The notes under the pieces were generated by a model that did no database searches, was not told where the DNA came from, and worked only from the letters and a program-made list of their open reading frames with translations. A stretch of DNA of 64,000 bases from Chloroflexota bacterium (GTDB lineage Bacteria; Chloroflexota; Anaerolineae; Anaerolineales; Villigracilaceae), in NCBI GenBank assembly GCA_024224815.1, contig JAAENC010000188.1, positions 1 to 64,000 of the forward strand, in the 5' to 3' direction. The translations under genes and the position numbers were made by a program. Below, piece after piece: positions 25,423 through 32,320 of this stretch (position 1 is its first letter; each line of letters starts with the position of its first letter).

Positions 25423-25539
25423 CGTCAGGGGAGAGGGGAGGGCAAGTACGCAGATTTTAAGAACTTTCAGGTATAATCTCCGCGCGCCCTGCCATTAGGA
25501 GGGCTTTTTATTCACCTTATTTTACAAAGAGGCTTCATA

Positions 25540-26337
25540 ATGGATATTAGATTCTTCGAAACACTCCCTGGCATTATCCCCGACATCGCTACTGCGTTGC
25601 TTGTCTTCATAGGCAGCTTTATTCTTGCAAAATTTCTCCGTAACTTACTCGACAAAATGCTCAAAGCACGCGGCGTAGACCCAGAGATCAGCATCCTGCT
25701 CGGACAACTTGTATACTGGAGTATTCTCATCTTCGGTATCATCACTGCCTTACAACTCTTTTTTGATGTTTCTGCATTTTTGGCAGGTCTTGGCATACTT
25801 GGGTTCACGATCGGCTTTGCCTTACAAGAGATCATGCAAAATTTCGTTGCCGGCATGATCCTTCTCATGCAGCAACCTTTTGATATCGGGAATTATGTCT
25901 CAGTTTCCGACTATGGCGGAAATGTGACCGCCATCAATATGCGCACCACAGAGCTAAAAACATTGGATGGACGCCTTATCATCATTCCTAATGCACAAGT
26001 CTTATCTAATCCGATTGAAAATTACAGCCGGGCAGATTTGCTCCGCGTAGACTTACCCGTCGGCGTCAGCTACGATACCGACCTTGACCTTGCACGTGCT
26101 ACCATTATGGAAGCTCTTCCCGAAGTAAAAGGTTTTCTCGCTGAACCCGCCCCAAGCATCATCTACCACTCCTTTGGCGATTCGTCTATTAACATGGATA
26201 TCCGTTTCTGGATCAAAACAGCAGAAAATAATCTCTTTGACGCAAAAGATGAAGCGGTCATCATCACCAAACGTGCGCTGGATGCCAAAGGTGTTGATAT
26301 TCCATTCCCCATTCGTACCGTATATATGCAAAAATGA
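25540..26337 (+). CDS. Small-conductance mechanosensitive channel (MscS family)
   Basis: 265 aa. Two or three N-terminal transmembrane helices lead into the pore-lining TM3 (ALQLFFDVSAFLAGLGILGF) and the family signature GFALQEIMQNFVAGM, then the beta domain (FDIGNYVSVSDYGGNVTAIN, IIIPNAQVLSNPIENYSR). It opens under membrane tension to relieve osmotic downshock. It stands divergent from tsaE. TATAAT at 25472-25477 is a likely -10, and a small hairpin (GCCCT/AGGGC) lies in the leader before the ATG. Confidence 0.93.
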   Translation: MDIRFFETLPGIIPDIATALLVFIGSFILAKFLRNLLDKMLKARGVDPEISILLGQLVYWSILIFGIITALQLFFDVSAFLAGLGILGFTIGFALQEIMQNFVAGMILLMQQPFDIGNYVSVSDYGGNVTAINMRTTELKTLDGRLIIIPNAQVLSNPIENYSRADLLRVDLPVGVSYDTDLDLARATIMEALPEVKGFLAEPAPSIIYHSFGDSSINMDIRFWIKTAENNLFDAKDEAVIITKRALDAKGVDIPFPIRTVYMQK

Positions 26338-26354
26338 TCTTCCTTTTAGAACGC

Positions 26355-26388
26355 AAAACGGGATTGGCTTGAAGCCAATCCCGTTTTT
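26355..26388. terminator. Bidirectional Rho-independent terminator
   Basis: AAAACGGGATTGGCTT and AAGCCAATCCCGTTTT form a long stem between the convergent mscS and glycosyltransferase genes, with T-runs on both strands. Confidence 0.88.
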
Positions 26389-26406
26389 TGTTTTAATGAC
26401 TCTATT

Positions 26407-27543
26407 CTAGAGGCCCAATCTCTCCCCAATGATCCGTGCAATATTTCGGGAGGCTTCTGGTTGAGCAACTTTTTTGCAATTTTGAACCACTTTCTCTCTC
26501 GTGGGCGGATGCGTGATCCAACGCGCAAGGGTACGGACAACATCTTCAGGGTTGGGTGCCCAAACGCCGGTTTCTGTCTCTTCAACGTAGGTTACATTGC
26601 CATCTTCTTGGCCGGGCAAGCGAGCAAAAAGAATCAGGGGCAAATGTGCAGCGAGAGATTCTGCAATCGTTCCTGGCCCCGCTTTGGTGATGAGTACATC
26701 GGCCGCGCGCATAAAATCGGGCATGTCTTTGGTAAAGCCATAAACAAAGGCGGGAATGCCGAAATCTATTGCTTCTAGTTCATTCTTGAGTTTTTCGTTT
26801 CGCCCTGCAATGATGACTAATCCCAGATATAGGCCTGAGTTTGCAATGGCTTCGGCTGTTTCTTTGAGCGGGCCCATTCCATCGCCGCCGCCAACGAGGA
26901 GGGCAATGAAAATATCTTGGGGCAAGCCTAGTTTTTCTCTTAATTCTTTTTTTGTACCAGAGGGAACAGCACATCTTTCTGGGAGGGGTTGCCCGACTAC
27001 GCGTAGTTTTTCTGGGGGCATATCATATGCTAGGGCACGTTGCCGAGCCATTTCGGTGGGCACCAAGCTCAAATCAGCGCGCGTATCGAACCAGAGCGCG
27101 TGCGAGGTAACCATATCTGTTACGACGGTGATAAAGTGGGGGCGCTCATCTATATCTCCATCCGATAAAACTTTAAGAAAAGCCGTAGTTGCGAGGGCGT
27201 GAACGGCTACGATCATATCTGCGGGGTGATTTTTGACGAGGGTTTTTGTGGCTTTACCGATATAAGGCCACATGCTAGCGGTGATGGCGCGGGCGCGGAG
27301 GCGACCATCACTGATCTTGAAACTCAGCCCCCAAAGATAGGGCGCTTTGACCATTTCGGGGTACCAGTCTGGCATTTTGTTGAAGGGAAGGGGTGCGCCG
27401 CCTTTTAGAAAATCGACCATTTCTGTTGTAAAAGAATCGCCAAATTCTAGATGCAGGGCTTCGATGATGGATTCTGTAGAACTGCGATGTCCACCACCTG
27501 TGTCTGAAAAAAGGAAGAGAATATGCGGTTTTTTATTACCCAT
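26407..27543 (-). CDS. MGDG-synthase-like glycosyltransferase
   Basis: 378 aa GT-B enzyme. FSDTGGGHRSSTESII (10-25) is the acceptor-side MGDG_synth N-terminal motif, and the C-terminal domain has VYGFTKDMPDFMRAADVLIT followed by KAGPGTIAESLA, the nucleotide-sugar site of 1,2-diacylglycerol glycosyltransferases and MurG relatives. It probably glycosylates diacylglycerol at the inner membrane face. It overlaps the DUF951 gene by 8 nt. Confidence 0.88.
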   Translation of the reverse strand: MGNKKPHILFLFSDTGGGHRSSTESIIEALHLEFGDSFTTEMVDFLKGGAPLPFNKMPDWYPEMVKAPYLWGLSFKISDGRLRARAITASMWPYIGKATKTLVKNHPADMIVAVHALATTAFLKVLSDGDIDERPHFITVVTDMVTSHALWFDTRADLSLVPTEMARQRALAYDMPPEKLRVVGQPLPERCAVPSGTKKELREKLGLPQDIFIALLVGGGDGMGPLKETAEAIANSGLYLGLVIIAGRNEKLKNELEAIDFGIPAFVYGFTKDMPDFMRAADVLITKAGPGTIAESLAAHLPLILFARLPGQEDGNVTYVEETETGVWAPNPEDVVRTLARWITHPPTREKVVQNCKKVAQPEASRNIARIIGERLGL

Positions 27544-27736
27544 TTTCTCCTTCTTTTGGCAGAATCATTTTCAGCCTGCGTTTAAGTTCTCTGCGAGTGA
27601 GCATAACGCGGCGTTGACAGCCGAGACATTCGAGGCCAATATCTGCACCGAGACGGGTGACTTTCCACTCATAAGAGCCACAAGGATGCGGTTTTCTTAA
27701 GCGGAGGGTGTGGTTGAGTTCTAGTTCGGGGAGCAT
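27536..27736 (-). CDS. DUF951 small zinc-ribbon-like protein
   Basis: 66 aa. LRKPHPCGSYEWKVTRLGAD and IGLECLGCQRRVMLTR follow the DUF951 pattern K.PHPCG...W...R.GADI...C..C...VML.R, with three cysteines likely to bind metal. The role of the family is unknown. It overlaps the glycosyltransferase start, so both are read from one mRNA. TATAAT ends 6 nt before its ATG, giving a leaderless transcript. Confidence 0.9.
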   Translation of the reverse strand: MLPELELNHTLRLRKPHPCGSYEWKVTRLGADIGLECLGCQRRVMLTRRELKRRLKMILPKEGENG

Positions 27737-27742
27737 GGAGGC

Positions 27743-27748
27743 ATTATA
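27743..27748 (-). promoter_or_regulatory. -10 box of a leaderless promoter (DUF951 gene)
   Basis: A perfect TATAAT on the minus strand ends 6 nt before the ATG at 27736. Confidence 0.65.
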
Positions 27749-27835
27749 CCCCGAGAGAAAGGGGTACTTTACCGCAAGTGTGGGGGAGCAATTACTGTAT
27801 AATCAGAAAATCTTGTTTATTGGTTTATATGGAGA

Positions 27836-28336
27836 TTGCAAATGAGACGCTCTTTTATCGGGTTTTTTCTGTTTCTTATTATTGCGCTAAGCGCTTGTGC
27901 GCCTCTAAAGCCTGAATCTCTTCCTTTAGAACATCCTTCCATTATTAGAGATACAGAAACAGAAAAAACCTTGAAACTTAATCGTGCGCTTTGGGAAAAG
28001 CAGGCAGCGGAAAATTATCAATATACTTTGGCTGTTTTTTGTAATTGTCCATCCGAATTTGATGAGCCTGTCATCATTAGAGTGCAAAATGGAGAAGCTG
28101 TTTCGATTAAAAACACGAATAGCAGCGCTGAAATGGAAAGCGATCTTTTCAGCGCTTACGATACCATCGACGAACTATTTGATGTTATCCAGTTAGCTAT
28201 AGAAAGAGGCGCTGATGAGATCAAGGTTAACTATGATTCTGATTACGGATATCCAATAAATATCAGTATCGACTATGATTTAGAAGGCATTGATGATGAA
28301 GAAGGCTATACAATAAGCAACGTTGAAATTCGATAA
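27836..28336 (+). CDS. DUF6174-type lipoprotein
   Basis: 166 aa. An N-terminal signal peptide ends in the lipobox LSACAP, so the mature protein is lipid-anchored outside the membrane. The body matches the DUF6174 pattern: LWEKQAAENYQYTLAVFCNC, VIIRVQNGEAVSI, a dimer of helix and strand, and YDSDYGYPINISIDYDLEGIDDE split by strands. Two cysteines (FCNC) may form a disulfide. The function is unknown. TATAAT at 27798-27803 could drive it; GGAGA precedes the ATG. SurE begins 17 nt after its stop. Confidence 0.82.
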   Translation: MQMRRSFIGFFLFLIIALSACAPLKPESLPLEHPSIIRDTETEKTLKLNRALWEKQAAENYQYTLAVFCNCPSEFDEPVIIRVQNGEAVSIKNTNSSAEMESDLFSAYDTIDELFDVIQLAIERGADEIKVNYDSDYGYPINISIDYDLEGIDDEEGYTISNVEIR

Positions 28337-28353
28337 TTTAAGGAAATAAATTC

Positions 28354-29118
28354 ATGCACATTCTCGTAACAAATGATGATGGCGTTCACGCCCCCGGGCT
28401 TCTCGCTCTTACCCAAGCCATGCAAAAATTGGATAATGTTAAAACAACCGTTCTCGCCCCAGACCGGAATTGGTCGGCTTCTGGACACACAAAAACCCTT
28501 GGGCGCCCTTTACGGGTGGATGAAACAAATCTTACCGACGGAACGCCCGCTTTAACAACAGATGGTGCGCCCTCAGACTGCGTCGCGCTGGCTCTGCTTG
28601 GGTTAACAGCCCCCGTCGACTTGGTCGTAACCGGAATCAATCCCCACGCAAATATCGGCGATGATATTACTTACTCAGGCACAGTCACCTCCGCGATGGA
28701 AGCCGTAATCCACGGCATCCCCGGCTTAGCCTTTTCACTCGAAACAGATCGTAATCTCTCCGAGCATGATTACGCCCCCGCGGCAGAAATTGCCCGCCAA
28801 GTCGCTGAAAAAGTGATTGCAGAAGGGTTGCCAAAAGGTATTTTCTTGAGCACCAATATCCCCTATTTGCCACTTGATGAAATAAAGGGTTTTCGCATCA
28901 CAAAACAAGGAAAACGCATCTACCAAGATAAACTTATCTCTCGCAAAGACCCATTTGGCCGCCCCTACTACTGGATCGGCGGCGAACACCCCACCGGTGA
29001 AATGATTCCCGATACTGATTTTGGCGCAATAAACGAAGGTTATATATCTATAACGCCCCTGCAACTAGATCTAACTGCTTATAATGAAATAGATCATCTA
29101 AAAGAATGGAAATGGTAG
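28354..29118 (+). CDS. surE: 5'/3'-nucleotidase SurE
   Basis: 254 aa. The N-terminal ILVTNDDGVHAPGLLAL carries the Asp-Asp metal site; VLAPDRNWSASGHTKTL, DGAPSDCVALALLG, VTGINPHANIGDDITYSGTV and AMEAVIHGIPGLAFSLE complete the SurE signatures. It dephosphorylates nucleoside monophosphates and short polyphosphates in the cytosol. AAGGAAA precedes the ATG. It is followed after 3 nt by the ATL gene, both about nucleotide or DNA upkeep. Confidence 0.95.
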   Translation: MHILVTNDDGVHAPGLLALTQAMQKLDNVKTTVLAPDRNWSASGHTKTLGRPLRVDETNLTDGTPALTTDGAPSDCVALALLGLTAPVDLVVTGINPHANIGDDITYSGTVTSAMEAVIHGIPGLAFSLETDRNLSEHDYAPAAEIARQVAEKVIAEGLPKGIFLSTNIPYLPLDEIKGFRITKQGKRIYQDKLISRKDPFGRPYYWIGGEHPTGEMIPDTDFGAINEGYISITPLQLDLTAYNEIDHLKEWKW

Positions 29119-29121
29119 CCC

Positions 29122-29511
29122 ATGCCCCGCTTTACATCTACTAAAAATCAGCTTGATTATAATATCCTGGTCTGGGAGATCGTGAAACGCATCCCAACTG
29201 GGATGGTCTGCACCTATGGACGCATCGCGGATATGATTCCGCCGCCAAATGAGATGGATCCGAAAGCCTATAAAGCTTTCGGCGCGCGTTGGGTTGGGGG
29301 TGCAATGGCAAAATGCCCCGATAATGTCCCTTGGTGGCGCGTCATTAATGCGCAGGGGAAAATCAGCGCGCGTCCTACTGCTCCTCGTCAGCGAGAGTTA
29401 TTAGAAGACGAAGGGGTTATCTTCGACGAAAAAGAGAAGATCGATTTGAAGGTCTTTTTATGGGAAGAGGGAAAGCCCTCACAAGCCACGCTGTTTGACA
29501 ACTTCAAATAA
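29122..29511 (+). CDS. Alkyltransferase-like (ATL, MGMT-fold) protein
   Basis: 129 aa. The MGMT C-terminal fold is clear (VWEIVKRIPTGMVCTYGRIA, ARWVGGAMAKCP), but the alkyl-accepting PCHRV is replaced by PWWRVI. Loss of the cysteine is the mark of ATL proteins, which bind O6-alkylguanine and hand it to nucleotide excision repair; here the usual His of PWHR is also Trp. It lies 3 nt after surE. Its last 33 nt overlap the 3' end of the rRNA methyltransferase gene on the other strand. Confidence 0.88.
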   Translation: MPRFTSTKNQLDYNILVWEIVKRIPTGMVCTYGRIADMIPPPNEMDPKAYKAFGARWVGGAMAKCPDNVPWWRVINAQGKISARPTAPRQRELLEDEGVIFDEKEKIDLKVFLWEEGKPSQATLFDNFK

Positions 29512-30243
29512 CAAAATCGCCCCCGCCACAGCCGCGTTCAGCGACTCAGTTTTATCTTTCATGGGGATATAGATTTCGGCGTCCGCTAACTCTCGTGCGG
29601 ATTCACTCGCCCCATCTGCTTCCCCGCCAATGATCAGCGCACACGCCTGATTTAGATTTGCTTCCGTATAAAGAACATCTCCCTCCATTTCAGCCAAAAG
29701 CACCGTTAAGCCCTGCACCTTATCTTTTATCTCATCCCATCCCATCGAAATAATAGGCATCCGAAAATGCCCACCCATCCCGGAGCGGATCACTTTTGGC
29801 GAAAAAGCGTCGGCTGTATTTGGAGGCAAAATCACCGCGTCCACGCCTGCGGCAGAAGCAGTGCGAATCAATGTGCCGAGATTCCCCGGGTCACGAATTT
29901 GGTCAAGGATCAGGAGAAAATCGGGAGAATCAAGAATAGGGAGTAGAGTATGGTCAAGGACAGCAAGAATCCCCTGAGATGCTTCGGTATCTGAAACGGA
30001 TTTTAGCAAGGCTGAGTCTACTTCTTCGGTTTCAACATCTTCTAAAGACTGGATCAATTCTTTTCCACGTTCGCTGAGGGTACGGTCATAGAGTACAAAG
30101 CGAACTTCCCAATTTGCAGCAACCGCTTCTTCAAAAAGACGCACACCCTCTACGAGAAAGGCATTCTCTTTGCGACGAACTTTTGCACGTCCTTGCAAAG
30201 CGCGGATAAGTTTGAGTTTGGGGTTTTGTGGGGATGTGATCAT
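29479..30243 (-). CDS. TrmH/SpoU family RNA 2'-O-methyltransferase
   Basis: 254 aa with an N-terminal substrate-binding domain (QNPKLKLIRALQGRAKVRRK; FLVEGVRLFEEA) and a SPOUT domain: ILDQIRDPGNLGTLIRTASA (motif 1), VIRSGMGGHFRMPI (motif 2) and SLNAAVAGAILLFEV (motif 3, knot). It methylates ribose in rRNA or tRNA; which one cannot be told. The gene converges on and overlaps the ATL gene by 33 nt. Confidence 0.92.
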   Translation of the reverse strand: MITSPQNPKLKLIRALQGRAKVRRKENAFLVEGVRLFEEAVAANWEVRFVLYDRTLSERGKELIQSLEDVETEEVDSALLKSVSDTEASQGILAVLDHTLLPILDSPDFLLILDQIRDPGNLGTLIRTASAAGVDAVILPPNTADAFSPKVIRSGMGGHFRMPIISMGWDEIKDKVQGLTVLLAEMEGDVLYTEANLNQACALIIGGEADGASESARELADAEIYIPMKDKTESLNAAVAGAILLFEVVKQRGL

Positions 30244-30254
30244 AGATAAATAAG

Positions 30255-30287
30255 AGACCTGACAGGTTTTAAAAACCTGTCAGGTCT
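30255..30287 (-). terminator. Hairpin terminator of the macro-domain gene
   Basis: AGACCTGACAGGTTTT and AAAACCTGTCAGGTCT are perfect arms. The same CCTGACAG/CTGTCAGG core appears at 8972 and 50864, so this is a recurrent terminator-type repeat. Confidence 0.8.
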
Positions 30288-30293
30288 TGCTCT

Positions 30294-30857
30294 TTACTTT
30301 TTATATTCTCGCCAAAAAACAAGATAAAGCTCTGCGTCTGCTTTCCCATAAAGGATCAGACGAACTTTTTTTAACGGAGAATCTTCATTTTTGCTGAGGT
30401 AATTCTCAATAGATGAGAAGATGATTCTCGCCGCGCGTTCTTTAGGAAAACCGAATATTCCGGTCGAGATGGCGGGTAATGACACGGAGGCAAGCCCAAG
30501 GTCAGATGCGACGCGAAGCGATCCTGTTATAGCATCTGCCAGTTTTTTATCCTCATCCCCATCACCCCAAACAGGGCCAACAGCGTGGATCACATATTTA
30601 CAGGGTAATTTTCCAGCAGCGGTGTGGGCGGGTTGGGCATGACTGACTTCTCCATGCTGCCGCACCCATTTTTGGCTTTCATGCTGAATAATATCGCCTC
30701 CCTTGCGAGAAATTGTCCAGGCTACTCCACCGCTATGTTGCAGCCGACTATTAGCAGCATTAACGATGGCATCAACCTTTTCTTTGGTGATGTCACCCTG
30801 CACTATTTGGAAAATTTTATCCTTAAGGAATATCTCTTCGAGAAGAATTTCGTTCAT
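30294..30857 (-). CDS. Macro domain ADP-ribose/O-acetyl-ADP-ribose hydrolase
   Basis: 187 aa MacroD-like domain. IVQGDITKEKVDAIVNAANS (18-37), GGVAWTISRKGG and VIHAVGPVWGDGDEDKKLAD, then SLPAISTGIFGFPKERAA, outline the ADP-ribose pocket. It removes ADP-ribose or acetyl groups in the cytosol. A TACAAT box stands 6 nt before the ATG and there is no Shine-Dalgarno, fitting the leaderless set. It is downstream of rplT but separated by a terminator, so it is its own unit. Confidence 0.92.
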   Translation of the reverse strand: MNEILLEEIFLKDKIFQIVQGDITKEKVDAIVNAANSRLQHSGGVAWTISRKGGDIIQHESQKWVRQHGEVSHAQPAHTAAGKLPCKYVIHAVGPVWGDGDEDKKLADAITGSLRVASDLGLASVSLPAISTGIFGFPKERAARIIFSSIENYLSKNEDSPLKKVRLILYGKADAELYLVFWREYKK

Positions 30858-30863
30858 GCCCCC

Positions 30864-30869
30864 ATTGTA
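30864..30869 (-). promoter_or_regulatory. -10 box of a leaderless promoter (macro gene)
   Basis: TACAAT on the minus strand, one mismatch from consensus, ends 6 nt before the ATG. Confidence 0.5.
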
Positions 30870-30881
30870 TCTTAAAAAAAA

Positions 30882-30910
30882 TAAGGGCGAGTTTGAGAAA
30901 CCCGCCCTTA
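30882..30910 (-). terminator. Terminator of the infC-rpmI-rplT operon
   Basis: TAAGGGCG and CGCCCTTA arms, with further GTTT/AAAC pairing inside, are followed on the minus strand by TTTTTTTT. Confidence 0.85.
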
Positions 30911-30927
30911 CAGTATTTACGCTTTAT

Positions 30928-31278
30928 TTACGCGTTTTTGGCTTGTGCTACGACTGCGGCAAAGCCTTCGGGGTCGCGTACGGCCATATCGGCCAGCATT
31001 TTGCGGTTGAGTTCGATATCTGCTTTTTTGAGTAGGTGGATCAGTTTGCTATAAGTAACACCGTTTAAACGGGCAGCGGCGTTGATGCGGGCAATCCACA
31101 GTCTGCGAAGATCGCGACGGCGGTTGCGGCGGTCTCGGTATGAATACCAAAGACTTTTAAGCATTGCTTCATTTGCTCGGCGGAAGAGCTTGCTCTTCGA
31201 GCCATACTGACCTTTGGTCAGCTTTAATATTTTTTTATGTCGTCTGCGTCCGTGAGGACCGTTTTTTACTCTTGCCAT
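30928..31278 (-). CDS. rplT: 50S ribosomal protein L20
   Basis: 116 aa, normal length. [19 protein letters not shown] begins the basic N-terminal extension that threads into 23S rRNA, followed by [20 protein letters not shown] and [20 protein letters not shown]. It is an early assembly protein. It is the last gene of infC-rpmI-rplT; in other bacteria L20 represses this operon, but the leader structure needed was not assessed here. Confidence 0.97.
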   Translation of the reverse strand: MARVKNGPHGRRRHKKILKLTKGQYGSKSKLFRRANEAMLKSLWYSYRDRRNRRRDLRRLWIARINAAARLNGVTYSKLIHLLKKADIELNRKMLADMAVRDPEGFAAVVAQAKNA

Positions 31279-31372
31279 TTTTTATCTCCTGCGAACCGAT
31301 GAGCGTCGGCGCGAGCTTGCTCGCCACCAGTTATTACACTCAATAGTTGCAACTAAAGTTTTTTGAAAAAAA

Positions 31373-31603
31373 TTATTTTTTCATGTTGGGTGCAAGGCGT
31401 TTGATGCGTTTAATAAGACCGCTACCTTGAACAACAACCATTGAATCTAACATTGATTTTGTACGCTTGGATGTACGACGACGGAAGTGACTCTTGCCGC
31501 CTTTGGTGCGTACCAATTTCCCAGAACCGGTTAAACGAAAACGTTTTGATGTCGCTTTATGGGTTTTGAGCTTAAACTTCTTGGTTTTTGCTTTCTTGGG
31601 CAT
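31373..31603 (-). CDS. rpmI: 50S ribosomal protein L35
   Basis: 76 aa, mildly longer than the usual ~65. KTHKATSKRFRLTGSGKLV and KSHFRRRTSKRTKSML are diagnostic for L35, a small basic protein near the 50S peptidyl-transferase region. It lies between infC (73 nt) and rplT (94 nt). AAAGGAGA precedes the ATG. Confidence 0.97.
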   Translation of the reverse strand: MPKKAKTKKFKLKTHKATSKRFRLTGSGKLVRTKGGKSHFRRRTSKRTKSMLDSMVVVQGSGLIKRIKRLAPNMKK

Positions 31604-31676
31604 ATTCTTCTCCTTTCATAAAAATACCGCGGGCTTGGGCTTTCTCCCGCGGGGCTAAATCTATTGCGAAAAAAAA

Positions 31677-32189
31677 CTATTTCAACGGAGCCAAAACGAG
31701 CATCATGCGTCGTCCTTCCATTTTTGGTTTTTGCTCTACTGTACTTATTTCACTTAATTCTGCTTCAACCGAATCTAAAACAGTTCGACCGATTTCAAGA
31801 TAATCCATTTCTCTGCCACGAAAATTGATCGTGACTTTTACTTTCTTACCTTCTTCGAGCCAGCGTTTTGCATTTTTGACTTTGAAACCACGATGGTGGT
31901 CATTGGTCTTGGGGCGCAAACGAATTTCTTTTAGCTCAATTTTGGTCTGCTGCTTACGCGCTTCTTTTTCTTTTTTGGCTCGTTGGTAAAGGAATTTGCC
32001 AAAATCCATTACACGGCAAACAGGAGGCTTTGCCCCGGGCGAAACTTCTACAAGGTCTAGCCCCGCTTCGGCTGCAATATCCATCGCCTCTCTGAGCGTT
32101 ACAACACCTATATTTTCACCTTCTCCATCGATCAGGCGAACTTCGGCGCTGCGGATTCTTCCGTTTATTTTAAAATCTTGAGAACCTAT
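31677..32189 (-). CDS. infC: Translation initiation factor IF-3, with a non-canonical AUA start
   Basis: 170 aa. The N-domain (INGRIRSAEVRLIDGEGENI, GVVTLREAMDIAAEAGLDLV) and C-domain (TKIELKEIRLRPKTNDHH, INFRGREMDYLEIG) are both complete. The reading frame extends 35 codons beyond the first ATG (32084) into conserved residues INGRIRSAEVRLID, so the true start is upstream. Only an ATA at 32187-32189 sits 5 nt after a perfect AAAGGAGGAG. infC in other bacteria uses rare AUU/AUA/AUC starts, by which IF-3 represses its own synthesis. It leads the infC-rpmI-rplT operon. Confidence 0.93.
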   Translation of the reverse strand: MGSQDFKINGRIRSAEVRLIDGEGENIGVVTLREAMDIAAEAGLDLVEVSPGAKPPVCRVMDFGKFLYQRAKKEKEARKQQTKIELKEIRLRPKTNDHHRGFKVKNAKRWLEEGKKVKVTINFRGREMDYLEIGRTVLDSVEAELSEISTVEQKPKMEGRRMMLVLAPLK

Positions 32190-32320
32190 GTTCTCCTCCT
32201 TTATATAAATACAGATGACCAGCCAACAGGCTGGTTCAGCGGGAGGGATAATACCACAAAGAGAGATTTTTCGTCAATCAAGGATTAGTGGAATCACGCT
32301 TGTTTTCGGCTTGCTTCCAT

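Noticed and set aside
31677-32084. infC beginning at the first ATG (136 aa)
   Set aside because: It would drop 35 residues that include the conserved IF-3 N-terminus, and no ribosome binding site precedes that ATG.
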